A DNA stretch of 64,000 bases from Geobacter sp. AOG1 (lineage in GTDB: Bacteria; Desulfobacterota; Desulfuromonadia; Geobacterales; Geobacteraceae), in assembly GCF_019972315.1 (NCBI RefSeq), contig NZ_BLIZ01000001.1, positions 2,703,521 through 2,767,520 on the forward strand. The letters run 5' to 3'. Positions 34,295 to 43,142 of this stretch are shown one piece after another. The notes beneath the pieces were generated by a model. The model was given only the letters and a program-made list of their open reading frames with translations. It searched no databases and was not told where the DNA came from. The first letter of the stretch is position 1. Each line of letters begins with the position of its first letter. The position numbers were made by a program, and so were the translations under genes.

Positions 34295-34899
34295 ACAGAT
34301 TCCCACTTGGCTGTTTCAAAGTTATAGCATTTGACCACCTTTGCAGGTGAACCGACAGCGATGGAATTTGCGGGAATACTCTTTGTGACGACCGACATCG
34401 TTCCTATGATTGATCCGCTTCCGATGGTAACACCCGGCAACACGGAAACAAACTCACCGATCCACACATTGTCTTCAATGGTCACCGATGAAAACGAAAG
34501 CTCTCGATCTTTAGGGATCGTTAGGGGGCTATCGTGGCGATCGTTGAGACCATAGAAACCATGACTGTGGTCAGAGATAAACACTTTGCTCGCAATGAGC
34601 ACATTATTACCGATTTTTACGGAGTTGGTTGCGCCAATATGGACATAGTCGTTAACTTCTACATTATCTCCAATCTCAAGACACACTTTTCCATGAATCG
34701 AAAAGGCATCCAGGCGCATGCCAACGCCCGAAGTGAAGTTATTCCCTAATGCAATATACTTCTTGCCACGGATATATACGGGACGTCGTATAATTCTTAT
34801 TTTGTTCTTCCAATAGAGCATTGCATCAATACGAGTAATCAGCACATCCATTGCCAATCTGACAATCCCGCTAAGTCCGTATCTCTCTAATAGAGTCAT
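34291..34899 (-). CDS. Hexapeptide-repeat O-acyltransferase (WbbJ/maltose acetyltransferase-like)
   Basis: A 202-residue left-handed beta-helix acyltransferase. Isoleucine-patch hexapeptides are clear from residue ~65 (EIGDNVEVNDYVHIGATNSVKIGNNVLIASKVFISDHSHG and TIEDNVWIGEFVSVLPGVTIGSGSIIGTMSVV). The histidine in SDHSHG is the usual catalytic region. It transfers acetyl from acetyl-CoA to a sugar of the repeat unit. The start is preceded by AGGATT. Confidence 0.9.
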   Translation of the reverse strand: MTLLERYGLSGIVRLAMDVLITRIDAMLYWKNKIRIIRRPVYIRGKKYIALGNNFTSGVGMRLDAFSIHGKVCLEIGDNVEVNDYVHIGATNSVKIGNNVLIASKVFISDHSHGFYGLNDRHDSPLTIPKDRELSFSSVTIEDNVWIGEFVSVLPGVTIGSGSIIGTMSVVTKSIPANSIAVGSPAKVVKCYNFETAKWESV

Positions 34900-34945
34900 A
34901 ATAATCCTGTCGTGTGAATCCAGGTTAAAACATCCAACCGGAAGG

Positions 34946-36646
34946 CTAATAGGTTATCGGTTCGATCGTTGCGGATATATACACCTGATTCGGAGATCCT
35001 GCCTTGACCTTTAACGCGATGCCGCCTCCCGTTCCCGTCCCGCTCGTTGCCCCGATGGTTACATCGTTTCCCGCATAGGACCCCACCCCCTTCATTCCAC
35101 TCGGGACAAGGTCGATGTCCTGATGTCCCGTGCCATCGTTATACTCAAGATGCAGCCTCACGTCCGTGGCAGCCTTGACGACACGGTAATAATAGTGGAC
35201 CTTATAGAGGATGAGGTGCTCTCCACGTACATTCCATGGCTTAAGATAAGCCACCTGTGTGTCCCTGGTCGTGGCTATCGGCATCTCCCTTACGCTATTG
35301 GCGGTCTGGTCATCCGCCGCGTTCACGCGGTTTTTGATAGTCGCCCCCGAAGTAAGAGACGCGATCTGGCTGTAGTTCTTGAGTACGAATTTCTTCCCTT
35401 TAACAAAACTGTCCTGCGTAGAGGTAATGTTGGTGTTCCCTGAGTCGATAATGACGTCTTCACTGAAGAAATTGCCCATGCTGTTTATAATGAGCCCCCC
35501 CCCGATTATCTTGCACGGAGCATTTGCCGAGTTCCCGAGCATGTTGATCGGGTAAGGATTGCCGGTGTCCGCCGTATTGCGCAGGAACCAATCCGTCTGT
35601 TCGGCCTGGTTATTGATCATGGTAAGCGGGCCAAAAATGTGTATTTTGACGAACGTATTATCGGGCTTGCCGCTCACGCCGCCCCCGGCATTTGTGTCGA
35701 GCGAAACAGTCCCCGACCGTTCAAGATAAACGCCTGTATCTAGGTAGTTAAAGCTATTGTTCGCTATCCTCCAGAAGTCGGTGTTCTGCGAGACGAGATG
35801 GATGTCGATGTTGCATTCGTTGAACACATTCTGGCTGACCTCTACGTGGTCGCACTCCCATCCGTTCGCATAGGTAAGCTCATGTGCATAGATACCCTTA
35901 TCGAGTCGATAAAAATCATTTGCCTTGATCAGCATGTCCTTGGAATACCGCGGTGCGTCGCCAGCCATCTCAATCCCATATTGACCGGCCTTCGTTGTTG
36001 CCGCACAAAAACCGATGTTCTCGATAGTGATGTGTTTTACGTACTCACCGATGAATAGTGCTGCACCGCTCGCCCGGCGATTATACAGGATGGCGCCGAT
36101 ACCAGCAGACGATATCGCACGACCTGCTCCCTTAAGGGTGATGCCTGATTTCATCTTAACGGGAGCGCTCTCGATGTAATAGGTTCTGGTCAGAACTACA
36201 TCGCCGGCACTGACTGCATCAATGGCGGCATTGATCGCATTTTCGTCGTTCTTTCCCGCTACCCCCCACCATTCGGGGTATACTTCTTTCAGACTGCCCG
36301 CTCCGAATAGAGTCCGTCCTCCTCCCCGGAACACCTGGTGCAGACCTGCTGAAAAGGGACCGCTGATCGTAATTGTGGCCGACGGGGCCAGCACGATCAC
36401 ACCACCCTGAACAACCTCTATCTGGACGTCTGCAGGCAGATTAAGCGATCCATTAATGGTGTTCGTGGGGATGGAAATCAGTATCTTTCTCCCCCGCGCG
36501 GCAGTTACCGCGGCAGTGAGATCGCCCTTATGATCGCGGACGTCAACCCAGCCAGTTTCCGCATGCAGTTCACCATACTGGCACAATATAGAAAGACAGA
36601 CCATGGCAACGAGAGTAAGTCTCCGGCGGAACGCCCCATCGATCAT
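34946..36646 (-). CDS. Secreted right-handed beta-helix (pectate-lyase-like) protein
   Basis: About 566 residues with a signal peptide (LTLVAMVCLSILCQYGELHAET), start at 36646 with AGAGGAG ahead. The N-terminal third has NAINAAIDAVSAGDVVLTRTYYIESAPVKMKSGITLKGAGR, typical of pectate lyase/tailspike-type beta helices, and the centre has short repeating strands. The C-terminal ~120 residues look like a separate beta-sandwich. Such proteins cleave, epimerise or bind polysaccharides. Placed inside the export locus, it is probably a periplasmic or secreted polymer-modifying enzyme or polymer-binding protein; no catalytic residues could be assigned. Confidence 0.75.
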   Translation of the reverse strand: MIDGAFRRRLTLVAMVCLSILCQYGELHAETGWVDVRDHKGDLTAAVTAARGRKILISIPTNTINGSLNLPADVQIEVVQGGVIVLAPSATITISGPFSAGLHQVFRGGGRTLFGAGSLKEVYPEWWGVAGKNDENAINAAIDAVSAGDVVLTRTYYIESAPVKMKSGITLKGAGRAISSAGIGAILYNRRASGAALFIGEYVKHITIENIGFCAATTKAGQYGIEMAGDAPRYSKDMLIKANDFYRLDKGIYAHELTYANGWECDHVEVSQNVFNECNIDIHLVSQNTDFWRIANNSFNYLDTGVYLERSGTVSLDTNAGGGVSGKPDNTFVKIHIFGPLTMINNQAEQTDWFLRNTADTGNPYPINMLGNSANAPCKIIGGGLIINSMGNFFSEDVIIDSGNTNITSTQDSFVKGKKFVLKNYSQIASLTSGATIKNRVNAADDQTANSVREMPIATTRDTQVAYLKPWNVRGEHLILYKVHYYYRVVKAATDVRLHLEYNDGTGHQDIDLVPSGMKGVGSYAGNDVTIGATSGTGTGGGIALKVKAGSPNQVYISATIEPITY

Positions 36647-36690
36647 TGCTGCTCCTCTGAAGTCGGTGTTAAACGCGAACAGGCTATTTC

Positions 36691-37788
36691 TCATACGGTA
36701 AGCCCTTTCCTGGCAGGAAAATAGCCGACCGCAGCTTCATAGACCTCGTCAACGCCAATAGACAGAATACAGGCCATCTTGTTATCAATGCAGATCTCCT
36801 TCATGCATCCTTCGCATGGCAATGAATATCTGAACACCGTATGGCCCGGTCCGTAGGGATACCATAATCCGGGATAATCCCGCGCTGAATAAAGACCGAT
36901 GCACTTCACACCAACGGACACCGCCATATGTAATGTGCCGGTGTCATTCCCTATATACAAAGCGCATCGCTCCAAAGCAGCCAGTGCTTCGCGAACACCG
37001 AGGTTTCCGGCTGCTACATACCCGCGTCCCCATTGGGAGATCAATTCCTGCCCTATGGCGGCATCTTCGGGCCCGCCAAAAACAACCGGCCAGACATCAT
37101 GGGTATCAATCAATCGCTGCACGAGCTCCTTGAATCGTTCTTTCGGCCAGACCTTCGCCGGCATTTTTGATCCTGGACCGATCGCGATCCACGTACGTCC
37201 TCCGTCTGCCGGTTCATTCTTTGCAAACCTGTCAACCGCAGCCCTCTCGCTGGCAGATATATTTAAATATCTGCCACTTTCTCCTGAAGCGGGCACTACT
37301 AACCCTGAGTCAGCAAGTCGAGCCAGCAACTGGTCGCTTACATGCGTAACCATCGGCAGTGGATGACTAAGAACGCTTTGCTGTTTCATAACAAAGCCTG
37401 ACATGCCGAAAATGTTCTTTATCCCGGCACTCTTGAAAAATAATCTATCACGTTTAAGTCGAGGATTATTAGCTCCCGATGGGAATAAGTACATCAAGGC
37501 ATCAAACCTTTGTCTCCTCAACAGAACAAGCAGTTCGATCATTCGAATTGAACGCAAGGCCTTGCCAAGAAATGAGCGGTCATAGAGGTAATAAATATAT
37601 TCATCTACCAGGTCGCTCCCCCGCAGGATTTCTTCGCACTGCACACGCTTTTCCCCGTTTTGGATATCCGTAAGCAAGGTAATACGGGCATGCGGGTAAT
37701 TATCACGAACAGCCTTAAAAGCGGGCAACGCAACTAGCGTGTCGCCGAGAGATCCGATATGGTAAATCAATATTTTTCTATAAGACAT
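36691..37788 (-). CDS. Family 9 glycosyltransferase (heptosyltransferase-like)
   Basis: A 365-residue GT-B enzyme of the ADP-heptose:LPS heptosyltransferase family. It starts KILIYHIGSLGDTLVALPAFKAVRDNYPHARITLLTD, the family opening, and has AIGPGSKMPAKVWPKERFKELVQRL and LYIGNDTGTLHMAVSVGVKCIGLY, the nucleotide-sugar site. It ends with CEGCMKEI..NKMACI, a cysteine-containing segment also seen in other members. It is a locus glycosyltransferase with a heptose or related donor. Confidence 0.87.
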   Translation of the reverse strand: MSYRKILIYHIGSLGDTLVALPAFKAVRDNYPHARITLLTDIQNGEKRVQCEEILRGSDLVDEYIYYLYDRSFLGKALRSIRMIELLVLLRRQRFDALMYLFPSGANNPRLKRDRLFFKSAGIKNIFGMSGFVMKQQSVLSHPLPMVTHVSDQLLARLADSGLVVPASGESGRYLNISASERAAVDRFAKNEPADGGRTWIAIGPGSKMPAKVWPKERFKELVQRLIDTHDVWPVVFGGPEDAAIGQELISQWGRGYVAAGNLGVREALAALERCALYIGNDTGTLHMAVSVGVKCIGLYSARDYPGLWYPYGPGHTVFRYSLPCEGCMKEICIDNKMACILSIGVDEVYEAAVGYFPARKGLTV

Positions 37789-37806
37789 GCTTTTGCTCTA
37801 AAGATG

Positions 37807-38604
37807 TTAACCATTGACGTGAAGTTTATTCGCAAAACAATAGACATCCGTATACTTTTTACTGTCCGCGAGCAACTCTGTAAATCCAAGTGAATTGATT
37901 TTATCGATTAAAAGACCTTTCTGGATTTTTGGATTATCATGGATTTCCATCACTAAATACCTAACCATGGATAGATTATCACATCCTTTATGTAACAATA
38001 CGTCGTATTCCGCGCCTTCTATGTCCATTTTCAAAATATCTACTACAGAAACAAATTGCGCTTCAAATAAAGTATCCAAGGTCACCGTAGGTATTTTATA
38101 TTTTATTTTTTTACCGTTAACAGGCTGTTCTCCTTGGTATATTGAATCGGATGTACTTCCGGCACCAAGCAGCAAATCGATTGTGCCAACTGAATTTGTT
38201 AATGCAACATTTATACATTCACAAGTACAGTTGAAATTTGAAAATATGTTATATCTAAGACGATTGAACGTATTAGGATTCATTTCAACACAAACAATCT
38301 TTTTGAATTCATACCCTTCTATTTTAAAAAGTAGAGGGAAACCGCCTCCGTTGGCACCTATATCCAATAACGTGATATCCCCAGTCAACTTGATAACGGG
38401 TAAATACTGTCGGTACATGTCCGAGACGATGCATTCTCTTGTACCGGTAGCATCACCTCCTGCATAGTCTACGATAAACCTGGTATCGTTCATTACATAC
38501 AAGTCCTCGGTGCAGCGAAACAGCAATCGATTCACTATCAGCTGCCATCTATTGGTAAAAGCCATCATAGCTCTCAAGCCTGATATTTTAGTTGCAATGC
38601 TCAT
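37807..38604 (-). CDS. FkbM-family methyltransferase
   Basis: About 265 residues. The SAM-binding site is TLLDIGANGGGFPLLFK, followed by VCVEMNPNTFNRLRYNI and VDILKMDIEGAEYDVLLH, the FkbM signature. It would O-methylate a sugar residue. This gene is strikingly AT-rich, more than its neighbours, which suggests recent acquisition. The start at 38604 was chosen for the AAAAGG upstream; an in-frame start at 38661 exists but has no ribosome site. Confidence 0.87.
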   Translation of the reverse strand: MSIATKISGLRAMMAFTNRWQLIVNRLLFRCTEDLYVMNDTRFIVDYAGGDATGTRECIVSDMYRQYLPVIKLTGDITLLDIGANGGGFPLLFKIEGYEFKKIVCVEMNPNTFNRLRYNIFSNFNCTCECINVALTNSVGTIDLLLGAGSTSDSIYQGEQPVNGKKIKYKIPTVTLDTLFEAQFVSVVDILKMDIEGAEYDVLLHKGCDNLSMVRYLVMEIHDNPKIQKGLLIDKINSLGFTELLADSKKYTDVYCFANKLHVNG

Positions 38605-38662
38605 TACATTAACCTTTTCCCTACCAAGACCATGTCTTGTTTGAAGTATGCTGCCAGTCAAT

Positions 38663-40195
38663 TTATAAGCGCTTTTTCAGTGCGATCCACACAATAAAGG
38701 CAGCACCGAAAACAAGCGGCAAATCCCGGAATTTAGCCAGGAATTGACCCACACTCGCTTCCAGTCCCAATGCAAAGATGATGCACAGCGGCGCCAGCGG
38801 ATGCGTGGCCAGACGATCCGCAGAAAGCAGCCAAACGCAAAACAGTGTCCATACTATACCAATGAGTCCAAACGACAGGATGCCTGCCATATAGCCATAA
38901 TTCCCCACAAATTCGAAGGGAATGCTGACCCCCATATTCGTCATATAATCGTCAGGATCGACTGCCCCGAGATAGCGGCCGAAGAAGTTGCCCATGTTCA
39001 TGTCCGGTTTGTCGGGGTAGATCGCACGCGGCACAAGAGACAGCATCCCCTCGGAAATGGTGTTGTCCCATGGCCCGTTAAACAACGAACTCTCCTCAGC
39101 AATACCATTAGCTAATAGAAATATTCCTCTGAACGGCGACTCGATGTTCACTTCATGATCTCTCATCTCATCCATCACTATGCCACTGTCCAGCCCTATT
39201 TTAAATAATTCGGCACGCTCTTCCGTTGTTGATATTTTTGCAATTTCTGCCACGTATCGCATGTTGTTGACGAATGGCTCGATGATAAAGAGGTAGGATA
39301 GGGCAAGAACGGCGACAAGGATGTACGGTACCTTCTGTCTCCAGACAAACATGACGATGAAAATGAGAGCGAATCCTTGAACAATCGCGCCTTTCCAACC
39401 GGAAGTAAATGCGGTGATAGTGTTGAAAATTATCAAGCCAACCGCAATCATCTTGAATTTGAGAGTATGCGGTAGAACAGGCCCTGCAAGATAACCCATG
39501 ACGCCGACTGTTGCAAAAATCGCAATTGCGCCTATAGCCTCAAGGGCCGAGACAAACCAGTTCTCACTGACTGTCCCGCCAAGATAGCTGATGGTCTGAT
39601 TGCCGACGATCCCAAATCGCGCAAGAACGGCAATAACGAGTGCCAGTACCCCACCGACAAGCCAGTAGGCAAGCAGGGTCTTCTGCCGGTAGAGAAGTCC
39701 GTCGGGCATGAGAAAGGATGCGTGGTTGATTCTGCCGCGGCACCAGTGCATCGTTCTATTTGCGCTGAATGCATATACTTGTATGCCAAGCGCAACGACC
39801 CAGAGCGCTTCACCACCTGAAGCTACGTACCTTGAAAGCATATCCGGATCACTTCTCTTCACTGCGAAAAAGACCGCCAGGCTCGGACCGACGGCGAACC
39901 ACCAATGAAACAGCAAAACAACTGCCTGAATGGGGTTAAGAAGGGGTTTGTCTCTCAGTTGGAAGAGGGCAAGATACGTCCCGTAGGCAAGAGCGTACTG
40001 ACCGGAAAGCACCAGGAAGTTTGCATCATCGGCGATTCTGCCCAGGAACAGAATCAGGAATGCCGGTGCGAAGCAAAAGGCAATAATGTACCAGCGGAAA
40101 ACCCAGGGTTGGGCTAATTCATCCACGCCCCGGCTGAATTCCAGATTGTTTTTTATCAGTTGATAATCATTCATACCGGTGCCATTAGTATTCAC
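38663..40195 (-). CDS. Polytopic membrane protein, probable Wzy-type polysaccharide polymerase
   Basis: A 510-residue integral membrane protein with about 11 or 12 hydrophobic segments and a larger soluble loop near residues 330-410 (VNIESPFRGIFLLANGIAEESSLFNGPWDNTISEGMLSLVPRAIYPDKPD). That large periplasmic-type loop late in the sequence is the layout of O-antigen polymerases, which show little sequence conservation. The GTG at 40195 overlaps the upstream stop (GTGA). The call rests on topology and on being the only such protein in a locus with Wzx and Wzz. Confidence 0.75.
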   Translation of the reverse strand: MNTNGTGMNDYQLIKNNLEFSRGVDELAQPWVFRWYIIAFCFAPAFLILFLGRIADDANFLVLSGQYALAYGTYLALFQLRDKPLLNPIQAVVLLFHWWFAVGPSLAVFFAVKRSDPDMLSRYVASGGEALWVVALGIQVYAFSANRTMHWCRGRINHASFLMPDGLLYRQKTLLAYWLVGGVLALVIAVLARFGIVGNQTISYLGGTVSENWFVSALEAIGAIAIFATVGVMGYLAGPVLPHTLKFKMIAVGLIIFNTITAFTSGWKGAIVQGFALIFIVMFVWRQKVPYILVAVLALSYLFIIEPFVNNMRYVAEIAKISTTEERAELFKIGLDSGIVMDEMRDHEVNIESPFRGIFLLANGIAEESSLFNGPWDNTISEGMLSLVPRAIYPDKPDMNMGNFFGRYLGAVDPDDYMTNMGVSIPFEFVGNYGYMAGILSFGLIGIVWTLFCVWLLSADRLATHPLAPLCIIFALGLEASVGQFLAKFRDLPLVFGAAFIVWIALKKRL

Positions 40196-41169
40196 CGTAA
40201 GTAGCGTGGCATAAAGGTATGATTACCTGCTGCGCCAAGCGGTGCAGTAATGCCATCGTAAACAGCCATGACCAGGGCGCCAATTTTTTCGAACCGGCCG
40301 AGAGCCAGCAACCCTGCAGCATGATAAGCCAGACCTGCAACAACAGCCAAAGACGCAATGCATGTCTGGAGGACATTTGTCGAATGTTTACGTATCAGGT
40401 ACAGCCTGTTGCGGCTGGTTATGTATATGCTGAATGGGGAAGTTGTACCCCGTGTTTTTTGATTTTTCAGTTTGTTCACCGTAGCCGAAAGATGATGCCG
40501 GATGACAGCCTGGGGCAGGTAATGCAGCCGTAATTTTTCTTTTTGGGCACGAATGCACCAGTCGCTGTCTTCGCCGTATGCAAAAAAATGGTTGTCGAAC
40601 AAGCCAATGCGCTCAATAGCAGCCCGACGGACAAACATGCAACACCCCGAGATAAAGGGTACATCTTCGATCATATCATACTGTCCAGCATCCTCTTCCC
40701 CCTCACCCCGGTGCCGGCTTTGAAACGTCCACGTGCTATACGTTGCACCGGCGTACCAGATAAGTCTGTCAGTCTCTGCATACAGAATCTTGCCGGAGCA
40801 GGCGGACACATCGGGATGAATGTCCATATAGCTCTTCAGAGTTGACAAACAATTTTCGTCGATCGTTGTGTCGTTGTTCAATATCCAGATGTAATCGCAG
40901 CCGGATGACATGAGCCTGCTGATGCCGATGTTGTTGGCCCCGGTAAAGCCGGCATTCTCCTGGTTACGGATGAGCTCGAGGTCGGGGAACCTGTCCGCGA
41001 TGAGAGCAACCGAATGATCGCGTGATGCATTGTCCACGACAACGATGCGGTCAGGTTTGACGGTCCCGGCATAAAGCGACTCAATACAGGGGATCGTAAG
41101 CTCCGCTCCGTTCCAGTTGACCAGCACGACACCGACCGTCCGAGTTGTTTTGGCTGATTGCATGTTCAT
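40192..41169 (-). CDS. Family 2 glycosyltransferase
   Basis: About 325 residues. It starts VGVVLVNWNGAELTIPCIESLYAG, has NAGFTGANNIGISRLMSSGCDYIWILNNDTTID, where the Asp residues bind the nucleotide and metal, then FISGCCMFVRRAAIERIGLFDNHFFAYGEDSDWCIRA. A C-terminal hydrophobic stretch (LAVVAGLAYHAAGLLALGRF) may anchor it to the membrane. AAGG and overlap with the previous gene's end support the ATG at 41169. It is paralogous in layout to the enzyme at 31465. Confidence 0.88.
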   Translation of the reverse strand: MNMQSAKTTRTVGVVLVNWNGAELTIPCIESLYAGTVKPDRIVVVDNASRDHSVALIADRFPDLELIRNQENAGFTGANNIGISRLMSSGCDYIWILNNDTTIDENCLSTLKSYMDIHPDVSACSGKILYAETDRLIWYAGATYSTWTFQSRHRGEGEEDAGQYDMIEDVPFISGCCMFVRRAAIERIGLFDNHFFAYGEDSDWCIRAQKEKLRLHYLPQAVIRHHLSATVNKLKNQKTRGTTSPFSIYITSRNRLYLIRKHSTNVLQTCIASLAVVAGLAYHAAGLLALGRFEKIGALVMAVYDGITAPLGAAGNHTFMPRYLR

Positions 41170-41170
41170 G

Positions 41171-42124
41171 TTAAGCAACCTTGTGAAAATAATACGACGC
41201 CTGGTCTCCAGCATGTCGCGCATTCAGTAACGCTGCCTGCCTGCTATATTCCGCAATCTGTTCCACAGAAAATATCGACTTCTCCGGGTGAACGGCATGT
41301 GATCTCTCACTAGCCAATGTTATGTCGCGCACGTATTGTTCGCTTGCCCAGAATTGGCTTGCTGTGGAGTCGTAGACGATCTTGCTGGTTTCGTATCCCT
41401 GCTCCGCAGCCAGTCTGCACAGACCTTCTTCGGAAAATATTACGAAATGGCGCGGGGCGTCCAGTTGGAACCAATTCCTCCCGTATGTTAGCCAAGCATG
41501 GGAACCTGCCAATGGGACCCTGACCAATAGTTTTCCGCCCGGTTTCAGTAACCTGCTGAAATGACCGAAGGCGTCCCGTGGTGCAGCCATATGTTCCAGG
41601 CAATGATGCAGCATGATACAGTCGTAACTACCGCTGGTTTCCTCAAGCGACTGCTTTAATACCCGTGCGCCGTTGGGGAAGGTGAGCGATTTCCTGATAT
41701 ACGGGTCAATACCGGTTGCCAGAAAACCGGCCCCCTGGAGATTGACAACAAGAGCTCCACCGCCACTGCCGACCTCAAGAATACTGGCGCCAAAGGGTAA
41801 TGACAGATTTTGCAACCATTCGATGTATGGCGGCGCTGGAAGAATCCTGGAAAGGAAATAACCGACAATGCCAGGCTGCCCCAGGTAGTAGAGGTCCCGC
41901 TTGCCCTTAAGGTATCCGTAGAGCCGGTTGTAAGTCCTTACTGTATAGGAATAATATGTTTCCGGATAATAGCGCTCCATATTATCCGGCAAGTCGACAA
42001 TCGAAAGGCTCCTGCACACGCTGCACTCGATGTACTCAAACTCATCCCCCAGGCCAAAGTATTTCTCCTGAAAAACATGACGCTGATTATTCTGCGTATT
42101 GCCGCAAACCCTGCAGGCATCCAT
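41171..42124 (-). CDS. Zinc-ribbon methyltransferase (Methyltransf_23 type)
   Basis: A 317-residue protein. The N-terminus has two CxxC pairs (CRVCG, CSVCRSLSI), a zinc ribbon seen in sugar C-methyltransferase-like proteins. The methyltransferase core has SILEVGSGGGALVVNLQGAGFLATGIDPYI (motif I and II), CIMLHHCLEHMAAPRDAFGHFSRLLKPGGKLLVRVP. It probably modifies a nucleotide-linked or lipid-linked sugar. AAGGTAG precedes the ATG. A second protein of the same type follows upstream in the operon. Confidence 0.87.
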   Translation of the reverse strand: MDACRVCGNTQNNQRHVFQEKYFGLGDEFEYIECSVCRSLSIVDLPDNMERYYPETYYSYTVRTYNRLYGYLKGKRDLYYLGQPGIVGYFLSRILPAPPYIEWLQNLSLPFGASILEVGSGGGALVVNLQGAGFLATGIDPYIRKSLTFPNGARVLKQSLEETSGSYDCIMLHHCLEHMAAPRDAFGHFSRLLKPGGKLLVRVPLAGSHAWLTYGRNWFQLDAPRHFVIFSEEGLCRLAAEQGYETSKIVYDSTASQFWASEQYVRDITLASERSHAVHPEKSIFSVEQIAEYSRQAALLNARHAGDQASYYFHKVA

Positions 42125-42128
42125 AACG

Positions 42129-43142
42129 CTACCTTATGGGCCGCAGCACGGCTGCGCAAATCGGCCCCTGTGCACCAAGCCATCTGTCATTTGTGACCAT
42201 AACCGACCTGATCTTGCGAAGTAAAGCCAGGAAGCCTGATTGTTCCATAATTCTCTGTAAAGGAGTGACGGGCCGTAGGCATTGACTGACGGATAACTTA
42301 CCATCTGCGTCGAAGATCGATTGTCTGCTGAGTAGGGGGCTACCCGGTATTTTCCGCCGGTAAAAGGTAGTATAAAACGGTTCAAAGTCGACAAATGCAA
42401 TAGTACAGTTGTGCCGTTTTGCCAGACATTTCATGGCTTCCTCGCCAAACCACCAGAGATGCACGGGCGGCAGTTCTGTCTCCCAGGTCCCATCGGGATA
42501 CGCAGATTTATTCGGAGTCGTAACGATTAGCTCGCCATTCGGCGTAAGAAGCGATAGGACCTCGGAAATGAATGCATGGACGTCAGGTAGGTGCTCGATC
42601 AGCTGGTTCATTATTATCGCATCATACCGCTGTGATTGAGCCTTTAGTTCTTCCAGCGTTTTGTTGGCATAGTAGGGGCCGTAGTTCTCAAGCGCCCAGG
42701 CCACTGCCTGGGGAGAGATGTCGACCCCAGTGACGCTGAAGCCATCTTGGGACAGAGCGTAGGTAAAGTACCCCATGCCGCAGCCAACCTCAAGAATAGT
42801 AAGTCTCCCCTCAGCATTCCTTCTTTCCCGGAGGTGTCGGGCCACCGCCCAGTAGGATTCTTCCTGTCGGCTCAAATAATCCAGCGCCCGTTTCTGGTTG
42901 AGCACTTCATGGGCATAGTGATAGTAGCGGTTATAACCCGGCACATGTTGGATGTTATCGTAAATATGTCCATAGATAGCATCTTCGACTGCGAGTGGAG
43001 ATGCAAAAGAGGAGAAACAGCCTTCGCATTCGTAGATGGTGTATTTTGGGCCTTCCTGATAACCAGGCGCGGATTCCGTGACTACATGAACAGCATGTCC
43101 ACATAGGGAACAATTCTCGCTCATCTTTGCCGTTGGCGCCAT
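42129..43142 (-). CDS. Zinc-ribbon methyltransferase (Methyltransf_23 type)
   Basis: A 337-residue protein with an N-terminal zinc ribbon (CSLCG and CEGCF) and a class I methyltransferase domain: LTILEVGCGMGYFTYALSQDGFSVTGVDISPQAV, then AIIMNQLIEHLPDVHAFISEVLSLLTPNGELIVTTPN. It has the same architecture as the neighbouring gene but is clearly divergent. Its start abuts the stop of the flippase gene (TGA then ATG), so they are coupled. Probable sugar methylation. Confidence 0.88.
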   Translation of the reverse strand: MAPTAKMSENCSLCGHAVHVVTESAPGYQEGPKYTIYECEGCFSSFASPLAVEDAIYGHIYDNIQHVPGYNRYYHYAHEVLNQKRALDYLSRQEESYWAVARHLRERRNAEGRLTILEVGCGMGYFTYALSQDGFSVTGVDISPQAVAWALENYGPYYANKTLEELKAQSQRYDAIIMNQLIEHLPDVHAFISEVLSLLTPNGELIVTTPNKSAYPDGTWETELPPVHLWWFGEEAMKCLAKRHNCTIAFVDFEPFYTTFYRRKIPGSPLLSRQSIFDADGKLSVSQCLRPVTPLQRIMEQSGFLALLRKIRSVMVTNDRWLGAQGPICAAVLRPIR

